NCBI RefSeq assembly: GCF_052060035.1
Contig: NZ_JBPOEA010000003.1
Coordinates: 186,001 to 250,000, forward strand
Length of the DNA: 64,000 nucleotides
DNA from: Fodinibius sp052060035
GTDB taxonomy: Bacteria > Bacteroidota > Rhodothermia > Balneolales > Balneolaceae
Direction of reading: 5' to 3'
Shown one piece after another: positions 53,350 to 62,222 of the stretch (within the stretch, counting starts at the first letter, position 1; each line of letters begins with the position of its first letter). Under the pieces are notes generated by a model, which was given only the letters and a program-made list of their open reading frames with translations, was not told the origin of the DNA and searched no databases. Made by a program: the position numbers and the translations under genes.

Positions 53350-54201
53350 ATGGACTTAGCAAACAAGTTATGTATTGTGACCGGGGCTAATTCGGGTATC
53401 GGTAAAGAAACAGCCCGTAACTTTACTGCCAAGGGTGCATATGTAATTATGATCTGTCGAAGCAAAAAACGCGCTGAAGCTGCTCGTCAAGAAATAATAG
53501 AAGATACTGGTAATACGCGCATCAAAATTATTCTTGCTGATCTGTCTATACAGCAAGATGTACAGGATGCGGCTGAGCAGATCAGCAACGAATTTGATCA
53601 AATTGATGTGCTTGTTAACAATGCCGGACTCATTGCCAATGAGCGTGAAGAAACGATCGACGGCATTGAAAAAACGCTGGCCGTAAATCATTTAGCTCCT
53701 TTTCTACTTACTAACTTATTGTGGGCTGAACTTCTACAATCCGAAGATGCTCGCGTTATCAATGTTTCCTCAGAAGTCCATAAAATGGGTGCTAAGGTAT
53801 TTGATCTGGACAACCTTCAACTTAGTGAAAACTATTCTGCGATGAATGCTTACGGCATTTCCAAGCTCTGTAACGTTATGTTTACCCACGAACTGGCAAA
53901 GCATACCACAGATAGTTCTATTACTACTTACAGCCTTCATCCCGGAGTAGTGAGAACACAATTGGCGGAAGAGGCCGGTTGGGCAATGAAACTTTTTTAT
54001 TGGATCGGAAAACCATTTATGCGATCGCCAACCTCAGGAGCTGCTACAACAATTTATCTGGCTACATCTGATGATGTAACATCGATGAACGGCCAATATT
54101 TTAAGGATGAAAACGTGGCTGAACCAGCTGACATTGCTTTTGATGATGATATCACTTCTCGATTGTGGGAAAGGAGTAAAACATTAACAGGATTATCCTA
54201 A
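53350..54201 (+). CDS. Short-chain dehydrogenase/reductase
   Basis: The 283-residue SDR has the cofactor loop VTGANSGIGKETA at residues 9-21, NNAGL near 89, the catalytic Ser in INVSSEVHK near 140, and YGISK near 165 with the catalytic Tyr-x3-Lys. The C-terminal half resembles retinol-dehydrogenase-like SDRs (ending LWERSKTLTGL). The Arg at CRSKKRAE after beta2 suggests NADP preference. The substrate is unknown. Its stop overlaps the convergent hypothetical gene by 9 bases. Confidence 0.92.
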   Translation: MDLANKLCIVTGANSGIGKETARNFTAKGAYVIMICRSKKRAEAARQEIIEDTGNTRIKIILADLSIQQDVQDAAEQISNEFDQIDVLVNNAGLIANEREETIDGIEKTLAVNHLAPFLLTNLLWAELLQSEDARVINVSSEVHKMGAKVFDLDNLQLSENYSAMNAYGISKLCNVMFTHELAKHTTDSSITTYSLHPGVVRTQLAEEAGWAMKLFYWIGKPFMRSPTSGAATTIYLATSDDVTSMNGQYFKDENVAEPADIAFDDDITSRLWERSKTLTGLS

Positions 54202-54708
54202 TACAAAAAATCGCTTCATGCGTATTTTTCGGGATCGCCAGATTAAATTCCCGACCGTATCCTCTGAAATTTTAACATCTACAAGCTCCTCATCCGAAGC
54301 TTCTGCAGGCATTTTTTCCTTAGCCTCATCCAGATGAAGGTTATCAAGGAAAAGTTTTAACTGCTTGCGATTGTAGTGCGAGTAGCGATTTTCCAACGCC
54401 TGAATGATATCTGGCCAGATTTCGGGTCGCGCCGACCACTCAATTCCTAAGCCAATAGCATTTTCGGGAGCGTCTTCCCCCAAACAAATATTTAGTCGCT
54501 CATTAATATCGCTAGGAACCGGCTCATGACGCAATAATTTAGGGCCCAACACATCATCATTCGCACGTGGAAAAAAACTTTTCCACATCTGGTTTGTATA
54601 GGGATGGTGGTAATAAACCTCATACTTTTTGCTGTCCTTCCACAGTTGTTTCATCTCATTTATTAGAGCAACCTGCTTGTCGTGATCAGTAATATACATG
54701 GGGATCAT
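54193..54708 (-). CDS. Hypothetical cytoplasmic protein
   Basis: The 171 residues have no signal or membrane segment. Visible stretches are helical (KQVALINEMKQLWKDSKK, PDIIQALENRYSHYNRK) with a basic C-terminus (WRSRKIRMKRFFVLG) overlapping the end of the SDR gene. An internal Met at residue 4 could also be the start. I recognise no family and nothing in the neighbours explains it. Confidence 0.65.
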   Translation of the reverse strand: MIPMYITDHDKQVALINEMKQLWKDSKKYEVYYHHPYTNQMWKSFFPRANDDVLGPKLLRHEPVPSDINERLNICLGEDAPENAIGLGIEWSARPEIWPDIIQALENRYSHYNRKQLKLFLDNLHLDEAKEKMPAEASDEELVDVKISEDTVGNLIWRSRKIRMKRFFVLG

Positions 54709-54916
54709 TTTTTTTAGTTCAGGGTAGTTAGCCCCGAGCCAACATCAACATCGATTCAATAGCAATACCAACTATATGTACAGAGGATCGAGCAATTTGT
54801 TCCATTGCTCTAAGACATTTCCTTCAACTCTTTGATTGCATTCGGTAAAGGAATATGCCATACTTCATTTTATATTCTCATTGAAGCGCAACCTCCTTCA
54901 ATTAATCAATTATTTG

Positions 54917-55744
54917 ATGGTACCCAGATTATATAAAATCTCCAATTTGTCAAAGTTGCAATTTGCTACTGCTGCAATAGCTTTGCTCGGGGTATACCTT
55001 GCAGTTGCTTTCACTAATGCAATGGGACAATCAGCCTTTGATCGCGGTAAAAAAATGTACCACCAACGCGCTGCTAATGCTGATTCATTCAAAGCAGATC
55101 CTACCAATATTAACCGGGCTATTGATCTTTTCGAAACAGCCCTGGAACAGAATATTAAGTCCGAAGAGTCAGCAATTTACCTGCTTCGTTCCTATTATTT
55201 TAAAGGCATGTTTACCGGGCTAAATAACGATCAGCAAAAGGACATTTATGACAAAGGACGCAATTTGGGTGAGAAAATGATGGACCGCTACCCCGAATCA
55301 GTTCCCATTAAATTCTGGTATGCAGCTAATATTGGACGCTGGGCGGATGTGCACGGTTTTTTGAAAGCCGCAACCAACGGCATCTCTAAAAAACTGAGAA
55401 GAGTTTGCGAAAAAATCATTGAACAGGATCCTGAATACCAAGGAGGCGGTGGCTACCGTATCCTGGCGCAAGTACATTTTCACTCTCCCAATATACCTAT
55501 AGTGATGGGATGGCCTTCAAAAGAACAGGCCCTAAAGCTTATACAAAAGGCTTTAGAAATTGCTCCGGATCATCCTACAAACCAAATGTTATATGCTAAC
55601 ATATTACTCGAGTTTGACCGGTATCAAGAAGCAAAAGAACAGTTTGAAAAAATAAGCCAAATGGCTATACGAGATTCACACGTAATAGAAGACCGATATA
55701 TTAAATACCGCAGTCAAAAACTACTCGAAGAACACTTCCATTAA
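54917..55744 (+). CDS. TPR-containing exported or membrane protein
   Basis: The start is placed at the ATG at 54917 (MVPRLYKISNLSKLQF) rather than 54836, giving a conventional signal segment (FATAAIALLGVYLAVAFTNA) and a product of 275 residues. The rest is helical repeats: AIDLFETALEQNIKSEESAIY, then EQALKLIQKALEIAPDHP and NILLEFDRYQEAKEQFEKI are TPR units. The conserved PESVPIKFWYAANIGRWA region recalls TRAP-transporter T-components. Its 3' end overlaps a convergent small gene by 4 bases. Confidence 0.75.
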   Translation: MVPRLYKISNLSKLQFATAAIALLGVYLAVAFTNAMGQSAFDRGKKMYHQRAANADSFKADPTNINRAIDLFETALEQNIKSEESAIYLLRSYYFKGMFTGLNNDQQKDIYDKGRNLGEKMMDRYPESVPIKFWYAANIGRWADVHGFLKAATNGISKKLRRVCEKIIEQDPEYQGGGGYRILAQVHFHSPNIPIVMGWPSKEQALKLIQKALEIAPDHPTNQMLYANILLEFDRYQEAKEQFEKISQMAIRDSHVIEDRYIKYRSQKLLEEHFH

Positions 55745-56088
55745 CGTAATAGGTTTATCACGAATCCGATAACTTCCCTGTTGAGCTGATCCTCCTTGAT
55801 TCGTCCGTTAACCTGTTGATCGGCCATAGTTATATACCCTTCAAATGAAAAAGACACCTCTTTGTCCTCATCATTTGGATCGGCAAGCTTGAAACTGATA
55901 TCTCTTATGTTTTGAAACTCTTCAGTTATATGCCCCAGCGAAATCGAAAAGTCAAGCATGGGATCCTTAAAACCACCGCCGGTATCAATAGCCGAAAACT
56001 CCAATTCAATAGTCTGATCTTTGTCCAGTTGTATATCTTGGTCTTTTACTTTTAGCTTCTCCAACACTGCCTGAGTCTGCATTTTCAT
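55741..56088 (-). CDS. Hypothetical protein, about 115 residues
   Basis: The start is taken at the ATG at 56088 (MKMQTQAVLEKLKVKDQ). Upstream in-frame codons up to 56247 lie in the shadow of the + strand zinc-ribbon gene and look non-coding. The product is charged with beta-strand-like alternation (IELEFSAIDTGGGFKDP, VSFSFEGYITMADQQVNG). No family is recognised. The shared 69-base gap to 56158 must hold divergent promoters. Confidence 0.6.
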   Translation of the reverse strand: MKMQTQAVLEKLKVKDQDIQLDKDQTIELEFSAIDTGGGFKDPMLDFSISLGHITEEFQNIRDISFKLADPNDEDKEVSFSFEGYITMADQQVNGRIKEDQLNREVIGFVINLLR

Positions 56089-56157
56089 TTGTTCTTCGTC
56101 TTGTTTTACTTTCTGCGGTAACCTATAATAGCCAAGATGAGGATTTATTAAAACGAT

Positions 56158-56316
56158 ATGGATAAGAAAGAATGCCCCGGTTGTGCGGTAGAAGTTGATG
56201 CCGATACAGAGGTATGCCCCATTTGCGGATATGAGTTCCCGAATCAACCGTTAGGTATTCAAATCGTGACCTGTATCATGATTGTATTGCTTTTACTCTT
56301 TTGGGTAGTGTTTTAA
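56158..56316 (+). CDS. 52-residue zinc-ribbon membrane protein
   Basis: A short gene not contained in a longer frame. It starts MDKKECPGCAVEVDAD, then TEVCPICGYEFPNQP gives two CxxC knuckles of a zinc ribbon. A single membrane helix (IVTCIMIVLLLLFWVVF) ends the protein. Zinc-ribbon plus one helix suggests a small membrane-anchored adaptor facing the cytoplasm. It is convergent with the beta-propeller gene, 12 bases away. Confidence 0.75.
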   Translation: MDKKECPGCAVEVDADTEVCPICGYEFPNQPLGIQIVTCIMIVLLLLFWVVF

Positions 56317-56328
56317 AGTTATTACAGA

Positions 56329-57885
56329 TTAAAAATCTGCGATATCTTCATCTAAACCATACAAATATCTTCGTTTATCATCAGGATCTTTCATTCTTGT
56401 GATGATATCTGACTCAACCGCTAATCGGTTTCTGAATTTTTTGTTGATAGAATTGATGGTATCATTTCTCAACTTTCGGCGGTAATCGTAATTATCAATA
56501 TCCGGCCATACCGCCTCATCAATCTTCATCGACTCCAGAAAACCCTGATTTTCAAACAAATATTTTAGCAGCAGCTTTTCATCTGATTTTAACCATTGAA
56601 TTTGCTGAATCCCTTCTTCGCTCAACAACTCTTTTTCTTTCGGACTATTAACTTTTTGCTGGGAGCGCTTTTTCAGATAATAAGCCCCTGTCAACCCGGC
56701 AAGTAAGATAAATAACAGGACATATACCCAGCTACCATCTTCTTCTGACGAGGGAAACTGTAATTCAGATAAAAGAGAATCCTCACTAATCCTGATAATT
56801 TCAACAGGGTATTCAACCCGGTCCGTAACCTTCTTTATTCCCACAACGATCAGATCTCCCGAGCTCCGATTAAAAAGAAAATTGGTTGGCACAATTTGGT
56901 TTGACTCAATCGAAGGCAATAAAAAAGATTTCCCTACCTGCCCCGTTGCTGTATTAACCGGCGTTAAGAACACTAATTCATCAGAAGTATCTTCGTTAAT
57001 GGTTGGAATGTACCAGATGTTACTTTTATTGCTATAGGCTGAACCACTTATCCCATTCACCCGTTGTATTCTAACAAGAGATGACGGATCATAAAATCGG
57101 TGACTTTGACCAAGTTCTGCTATCTTTTGCCAAGAGTTATCAGCAAAAGAGAAACTCCATATATCATTGCTAAACTTCTTGGCGGTATATTGATCATCAG
57201 CTCGCTGTTCCTGACTGGGAATATTTCCACCATAAACGAAAAGCTTATTCAGCGATGAGGAGTAAGAACCCGCATAAGGAACACGAGCACTTGGCACTCG
57301 GGATTCAGGATTTACATTTTGCACGCTCCACTCCTGCAGTTTCGAGTTGTAATAAGTAATATAATTTTTCCAGATCCAGTACCCGTATCCTCCGAAAGCA
57401 TAAATATCGCCCTCTTTAATAAAGGGTTGGTGCTTAAACTGGTTTTTATGAGTGTGAGATTGATCAATTCTTTTAACGCTAAAAGTTTCAGGTTCAACCT
57501 CAAAAACGCGCCCCACGCCGCGGTCCCAAAAGCGCAATACATTCTTTTCATTATTATAGGCAAATTCGAACTCAAAAAAATCTTCTGGCAACGCTTTTAC
57601 GTCTGACAAAAATTGCCACTGTCCCGAACCTAAATCGTATTGCCATATCCCATCACTTAGTACAATAACTAAACGGTTATTGGTGGCATCAATATCAGCG
57701 TAAATAATTTCTGCATGAATAAATCGGGGTACTTTTTCCGATCCAGCAACTGAGCTATCCGCTGATTGAGCTAACGTATTATCCACACCCACAAACAATA
57801 TGCACATAACCAACAAACAGGCTGAACCAATTCTTTTTCTATTCCTTTTTATGAACTGGTTCATAAAAATATTCGAAGAAATCAT
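56329..57885 (-). CDS. Beta-propeller/TM/winged-helix-like membrane protein
   Basis: The 518-residue protein begins with a basic stretch and signal segment (GSACLLVMCILFVGV), the Met at residue 8 being an alternative start. About 40-375 is a kelch-like propeller (LRFWDRGVGRVFEV, LFVYGGNIPSQEQRA), predicted outside. One membrane helix lies at about 388-405 (WVYVLLFILLAGLTGAYYL), then KKR. The cytoplasmic end (about 425-518) resembles an OmpR/PhoB-type winged helix: SDEKLLLKYLFENQG, IDEAVWPDID and LRNDTINSINKKFRNRL. A membrane-bound one-component regulator with DNA-binding end inside is the best guess; the winged-helix call is by eye. Confidence 0.75.
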   Translation of the reverse strand: MISSNIFMNQFIKRNRKRIGSACLLVMCILFVGVDNTLAQSADSSVAGSEKVPRFIHAEIIYADIDATNNRLVIVLSDGIWQYDLGSGQWQFLSDVKALPEDFFEFEFAYNNEKNVLRFWDRGVGRVFEVEPETFSVKRIDQSHTHKNQFKHQPFIKEGDIYAFGGYGYWIWKNYITYYNSKLQEWSVQNVNPESRVPSARVPYAGSYSSSLNKLFVYGGNIPSQEQRADDQYTAKKFSNDIWSFSFADNSWQKIAELGQSHRFYDPSSLVRIQRVNGISGSAYSNKSNIWYIPTINEDTSDELVFLTPVNTATGQVGKSFLLPSIESNQIVPTNFLFNRSSGDLIVVGIKKVTDRVEYPVEIIRISEDSLLSELQFPSSEEDGSWVYVLLFILLAGLTGAYYLKKRSQQKVNSPKEKELLSEEGIQQIQWLKSDEKLLLKYLFENQGFLESMKIDEAVWPDIDNYDYRRKLRNDTINSINKKFRNRLAVESDIITRMKDPDDKRRYLYGLDEDIADF

Positions 57886-58122
57886 CTTTTAATCCTATTG
57901 TATAAATGCTTCATCAAGGGAGAGGCTACTTGCGCCATAACATATATCATCTGCTAAGCATAGGTCTGTTTATTGTTTCATGCAAATGGAACTCTTCAGT
58001 TTTACTTTGTAGATGTTTTTCATTGCAATCGAAAAAAAAATAGACTATTCAAATAAAAGTTTAGGTTTTTAAGAATAGCTAATCTTAAGCCCTATCTGAT
58101 TTAAATTCGGCAGGGCTTTTTT
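57886..58122 (+). ncRNA. Candidate small RNA or leader ending in an orphan terminator
   Basis: AAGCCCT (58087-58093) and AGGGCTT (58112-58118), with inner CTGA/TCGG pairs, form a hairpin followed by T-run on the + strand. No + strand gene lies upstream within about 1.8 kb except the 52-residue gene. A TACTTTG near 58000 resembles the TANNTTTG promoter element poorly. No coding frame is supported in this 353-base gap. It may be a terminator only. Confidence 0.3.
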
Positions 58123-58193
58123 ATAACAATGCGATAACAATTGGTGCGTATATGGTCATCCGTTGATCAGAAAAAACATCTTCTAAAACAAAA

Positions 58194-58231
58194 AAGCCTC
58201 CTAACAGCTATCAAAAGCTATCAGAAGGCTT
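58194..58231 (-). terminator. Terminator of tRNA-Pro
   Basis: The minus-strand RNA can form a 16-bp stem, AAGCCTTCTGATAGCT with AGCTGTTAGGAGGCTT, in which all three imperfect positions are G-U pairs. T-run follows. The wobble pairs exist only on this strand, so the direction is clear. Confidence 0.88.
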
Positions 58232-58238
58232 CTAAAAG

Positions 58239-58312
58239 TCGGGACGACTGGATTTGAACCAGCGACCCCTCGACCCCCAGTCGAGTGCTCTACCTGGCTG
58301 AGCCACGTCCCG
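58239..58312 (-). tRNA. tRNA-Pro (anticodon GGG)
   Basis: Minus-strand cloverleaf: acceptor CGGGACG/CGTCCCG, D-arm GCTC...GAGC, anticodon stem-loop CTCGA-CTGGGGG-TCGAG, T-arm GCTGG-TTCAAAT-CCAGT, discriminator A, no encoded CCA. Confidence 0.95.
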
Positions 58313-58456
58313 ATTACCACATGTCAATATTTTAAAAAGAACTACTTTCTATCCAGAATTAGAATTGCTAAAGATAGGGCGGTCGGCGGCAAAACTCAAC
58401 ATCTATATGTATCTATATCTTAATTTATACGAGGTATGTTTTACCTAACTCCGTGA

Positions 58457-59537
58457 CTAATTATTGCTCAAAATCCTGTAATGTTGCGAAGAACCGGGAT
58501 CATCAGATTTTTGAAATCTAATTCTAATTCCAAAACCAATTTCATCCCCTTTTATAATTTCTGCCTCAGCCCCTAATTGTGCTAACAAGGTATTTATAAC
58601 CGTAAATCCAATGGTACCGGATGCAAAAATGTCAATATTTTCGGGAAAGCCCTTGCCAAAATCCACGATTCCTATTGTAACAACTCCGTTGTCGTCTTCT
58701 ATCAGCTTTATAGAAATTCGGCCCTTTAATTGAGCGGGATATGCATGCCGATAAACATTTTCAATCAATTCACTGACAATAATAGATAAAGGAATTGCCT
58801 GATTGATATTGACTTCTACATTATCTAACGCAAAATCATATTCCAAATCCAGATCAAATTGACCCGCATTTACTAACTCCGAATTTCTTAGATCTTCAAT
58901 AAAATCAGTCAAATTTAAGTAAGCGAACCCTTCTTTTTGATAGAGCTTTTCGTGTACCGTAGCCATTGAATCAATCTGGAGCTTACCTTTTTCAAGCACA
59001 TTGTTTTGCTGATCACTGCTTTGCTCCAATTCCATAAGACTGGACATTACCGCAAGATTATTTTTGACCCGATGATGAACTTCAGAAATTAGCACCTTGC
59101 GTTCCTCTTCAACATCCGACAGTTTCCGGTCCAAGGCGATGATATCAGTAACATCGTCTTGAAGTCCCATATAGTGCGTTAACTTCCCGTTTTGATTAGT
59201 AATAGGAGAGATACTGAGTCGGTTACAAAAAAAGTTCCCCATTTTTCTTATAGTTTGGGAGAACAACCTTGCACGGTTCATGGTTTTTTATGGCTTCTCG
59301 TAAAACATCGAGTCCTTTTTGCTGGCGATCATCCTGCTGGAGAAACCTGCAATTCCTTCCAATCACTTCTTCCCTTTGATATCCTGTCATTTCAAGAAAG
59401 GTGTCGTTACAATAAGTTAACGGCCGATCCTCCTGGCGCATATCAGATATTACGGCCCCTTCCAAACTCTTGTCCAACACATCTTTAAGCTCTTTGATAC
59501 ACTCTTGTTGTTCTTTGTTAGCTTCCATAACAAACAA
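58457..59537 (-). pseudogene. LOV-domain histidine kinase, interrupted by a frameshift
   Basis: Two overlapping frames join into one blue-light receptor kinase. The first (59537-59223) has a LOV domain with the flavin-adduct Cys in GRNCRFLQQ and ends NYKKNGELFL-stop. The second (from the stretch after 59233 to 58457) resumes mid-domain as FCNRLSISPITNQNG, then GLQDDVTD, then a HisKA_2-type kinase with EVHHRVKNNLAVMSSL and a C-terminal ATPase (VSELIENVYRHAYP, GIVDFGKGFPE). The break is a T7 run (coding strand) at 59227-59233; six T would give GELFCNRLSISP, the expected LOV sequence. The restored protein is about 359 residues. Mutation, sequencing error or slippage remain open. Confidence 0.85.
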
Positions 59538-59582
59538 AGTTTCTTTACATAGATTCTTATAATCTAGTAACGCTCAAGAAAA

Positions 59583-59981
59583 TTAAGCTCGCTCTTGACA
59601 TAATTCAACCAGCACCCCGTGGTTATCTTTCGGATGTACGAAAGCCACCAACTTATTGTCAGCCCCGCGACTGGGTTCATCATTCAATACCGTAAATCCC
59701 TCTTCTCGTAACCGATCAAGCTCGGCATGGATATCCTCAACCTCAAAAGCCACATGATGCATGCCTTCTCCCTTTTTGGATACGTATTTGCTGATCACCG
59801 AGTCAGAATCCGTTGCTCCCAACAGCTCAACCTTCGATTCACCTGTACGAAAAAAAGCCGTTTCTACTTTTTGATCTTCTACGACTTCGCGTTTATAACA
59901 TTCTCCGTCCAGAAGCTTTTCGTAGGTTTCCACCGCTTCCTCCAAATCATTAACCGCTATACCAATATGATCGATATGCAT
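59583..59981 (-). CDS. mce: Methylmalonyl-CoA epimerase
   Basis: This VOC-fold enzyme interconverts (R)- and (S)-methylmalonyl-CoA. Metal-binding residues are visible in HIDHIGIAV at the start, GEGMHHVAFEV near residue 73 and HGVLVELCQ at the end. The 132 residues are typical. It fits with the PccB-type carboxyltransferase in the window and lies downstream of serA on the same strand by 31 bases, possibly in one transcript. Confidence 0.93.
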   Translation of the reverse strand: MHIDHIGIAVNDLEEAVETYEKLLDGECYKREVVEDQKVETAFFRTGESKVELLGATDSDSVISKYVSKKGEGMHHVAFEVEDIHAELDRLREEGFTVLNDEPSRGADNKLVAFVHPKDNHGVLVELCQERA

Positions 59982-60012
59982 TACACAAATTTTATTTTGA
60001 AAGTTATTCCAA

Positions 60013-61608
60013 TCAGTTCGCCGATAAACTTATATATTGTAATGCTCTTATACCTTCGAGTCCAAGAATTGGCTTCAGCTCCTCATCAGACATACTTTTA
60101 TCAACCGAAACCGCGGTAATGGCATTCTCTCCCTTTGTGGTGCGTCCCAAGCTCAAATTAGCAATATTAATATCTTGGTTGGCCAAGGTACTGCTGACTG
60201 ATGCCAACATCCCTGGTTTATCCACGTTTTGATACATGATGATATCCCCCTCCAGGCGAAGCTCAATACCAAATCCGTCAATCTCGACAATGCGATAATC
60301 ATCCTCCCCAAAAACCGTAGCTGAAATCTTTTTATAATCAGCTTCTTCATTAAGCTTGATGGTTATCAAGTCATTAAATGTTTTGGTCTGAGTTGCTGTT
60401 GTTTCACGGATATTCAAGCCGCGTTCCTCGGCATAGTGACGAGCATTAATAAGGTTAACCGATTCACTTACGTGATGCGACAAAATTCCTTTCAGGATAG
60501 AATCAGTTAACACATCGGCAAATTTAGTACACGTACCACTGTATTCAAACGAAAATTCATTAGCGTGCTCAGGTGCCAGCTGAATGGCAACACTTCCCAG
60601 CTTTTCAGCCAGTTTTAAATAAGGCTGCACCTCTTTATTGGTAATCAAGGAGATCGATTTACCATTCAGGCTTCCTTTAAAACTTTTCTGCTCCAGTGCA
60701 TCCGCCATCTGGTGTGCAATCTGTTCGGCCACCTTTTCCTGTGCTTCCTCAGTAGAGGCCCCAAGGTGCGGGGTCGTAATAATTTGAGGATGCTTTAATA
60801 ACTCGTAAAGTTCTTCGGTGGGCGGCTCACTGGAATAAACATCCAGTGCAATACCTTCAATATATCCCTCATCAATAAGCGTATTCAGATCCTCTTCTTT
60901 ATAGATCCCCCCGCGGGCACAATTCACAAGGTACATTCCTTTTTTTAGCTGATCAGCGTTGTCCATCGAAATCAAGTTTTTGGTCTTCTCCGTCAGCGGA
61001 GTATGTACCGTCAGAAAATCGGTCTCGGAAAGTAACTCATCGAGCTCAAGTAGTTCTACGTCCAGACTTTCAGCCCGTTCCACTGAGGCAAAGGGATCGT
61101 ATGCTTTCACATTCATTCCAAATTCTTTCATGCGCTTGGCCACTTCACCACCAATTTTCCCGAGTCCCACAATACCAAGGGTCTTGTTATGAACTTCAGT
61201 CCCCATGTACTTCTTGCGATCCCAACCGCCGCTTTTCACTTTCTGCACGGCCTGTGGTATGTTACGCGCCATTGCTAAAATCATCCCACAGGTATGTTCT
61301 GCGGTAGAAATCGTATTTCCATCGGGCGTATTCATGACCAACACACCGCGGGCTGTAGCTGCATCAATATCGATATTATCAACGCCCACTCCGGCTCTAC
61401 CTACGACCTTTAAATTTTCTGCAGCTTTTAATACTTCTGGCGTCACATCTGTAGAACTCCGCACCACAATACCATCGTAGGACTTTATTTCATCAAACAG
61501 TGCCTGTCCACTTAAATTGTGGTTTCGGACGACTTCGATTCCTCGTTCTTCAAAAACTTTTTCGCAGCGTTCATCAACGTTATCTAACAGTAAAACTTTA
61601 AATGACAT
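60013..61608 (-). CDS. serA: D-3-phosphoglycerate dehydrogenase
   Basis: SerA makes phosphohydroxypyruvate from 3-phosphoglycerate, the first step of serine synthesis. It has the NAD loop IVGLGKIGGEVAK near residue 145, the catalytic Arg in NCARGGIYKEED near 237, and the His in ITTPHLGAS near 282. An intervening substrate-binding domain (about 320-455) and a C-terminal ACT domain (YQNVDKPGMLASVSSTLA) give the long 531-residue type 1 form, which is usually serine-inhibited. serC is at 42998. Confidence 0.97.
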   Translation of the reverse strand: MSFKVLLLDNVDERCEKVFEERGIEVVRNHNLSGQALFDEIKSYDGIVVRSSTDVTPEVLKAAENLKVVGRAGVGVDNIDIDAATARGVLVMNTPDGNTISTAEHTCGMILAMARNIPQAVQKVKSGGWDRKKYMGTEVHNKTLGIVGLGKIGGEVAKRMKEFGMNVKAYDPFASVERAESLDVELLELDELLSETDFLTVHTPLTEKTKNLISMDNADQLKKGMYLVNCARGGIYKEEDLNTLIDEGYIEGIALDVYSSEPPTEELYELLKHPQIITTPHLGASTEEAQEKVAEQIAHQMADALEQKSFKGSLNGKSISLITNKEVQPYLKLAEKLGSVAIQLAPEHANEFSFEYSGTCTKFADVLTDSILKGILSHHVSESVNLINARHYAEERGLNIRETTATQTKTFNDLITIKLNEEADYKKISATVFGEDDYRIVEIDGFGIELRLEGDIIMYQNVDKPGMLASVSSTLANQDINIANLSLGRTTKGENAITAVSVDKSMSDEELKPILGLEGIRALQYISLSAN

Positions 61609-61631
61609 GGGTATGTGGAATTTTGATTGAT

Positions 61632-62222
61632 TTAAAATTCGGCAAATTCAGTTATTAATTGTTTGATGTCTCCTATTCCCTTTTTGTCTTTAGTCGAACT
61701 GACAATAATTGGGACTTCAATATTCATCTCATCCAAAATTCCTTGAAGGCGAAATTTGGATTGTTGTTGCTTGTTGTAAGAAAGTTTATCAGCCTTCGTT
61801 AGCACCACGGCAAACGGCAGTCGATTGGTTCCCAACCAGTAGAAAAATTCTTCATCAAGGTCGCTGGGCTCATGTCGAATATCCACCAAATGCAGTACCA
61901 GTCTCAGCGTAGATCTTTCAAGCAGATAATCGCGAATATCTCGTCCCCAGCGCTCTCGTTCTTCTTTTGATACCTGGGCATAGCCAAATCCCGGCAAATC
62001 AACTAAAAACAACTTGTCATCCACCTGATAATAATTCATCTGCTGGGTTTTACCCGGCACGTTACTGGTACGCGCCAACCCTTTGTGATCAACTAATGCA
62101 TTAATCAAAGATGATTTACCCACATTAGAACGACCAGCAAAACAGATCTCGGGGAAATAAGGATCAGGACAAACATCCAGAGAAGGGGCACTGGTAACAA
62201 AATCGGCTTTTTTAAATGGCAT
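61632..62222 (-). CDS. engB: Ribosome biogenesis GTPase EngB/YihA
   Basis: This GTPase is needed for large ribosomal subunit assembly. G1 is GRSNVGKSSLI near residue 31, G3 DLPGFGYAQ near 74 and G4 LTKAD near 140. The start PFKKADFVTSAPSLD is canonical for EngB. The 196 residues match the family. It overlaps the end of purF by one base, so the two are cotranscribed, with serA 23 bases downstream. Confidence 0.96.
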   Translation of the reverse strand: MPFKKADFVTSAPSLDVCPDPYFPEICFAGRSNVGKSSLINALVDHKGLARTSNVPGKTQQMNYYQVDDKLFLVDLPGFGYAQVSKEERERWGRDIRDYLLERSTLRLVLHLVDIRHEPSDLDEEFFYWLGTNRLPFAVVLTKADKLSYNKQQQSKFRLQGILDEMNIEVPIIVSSTKDKKGIGDIKQLITEFAEF

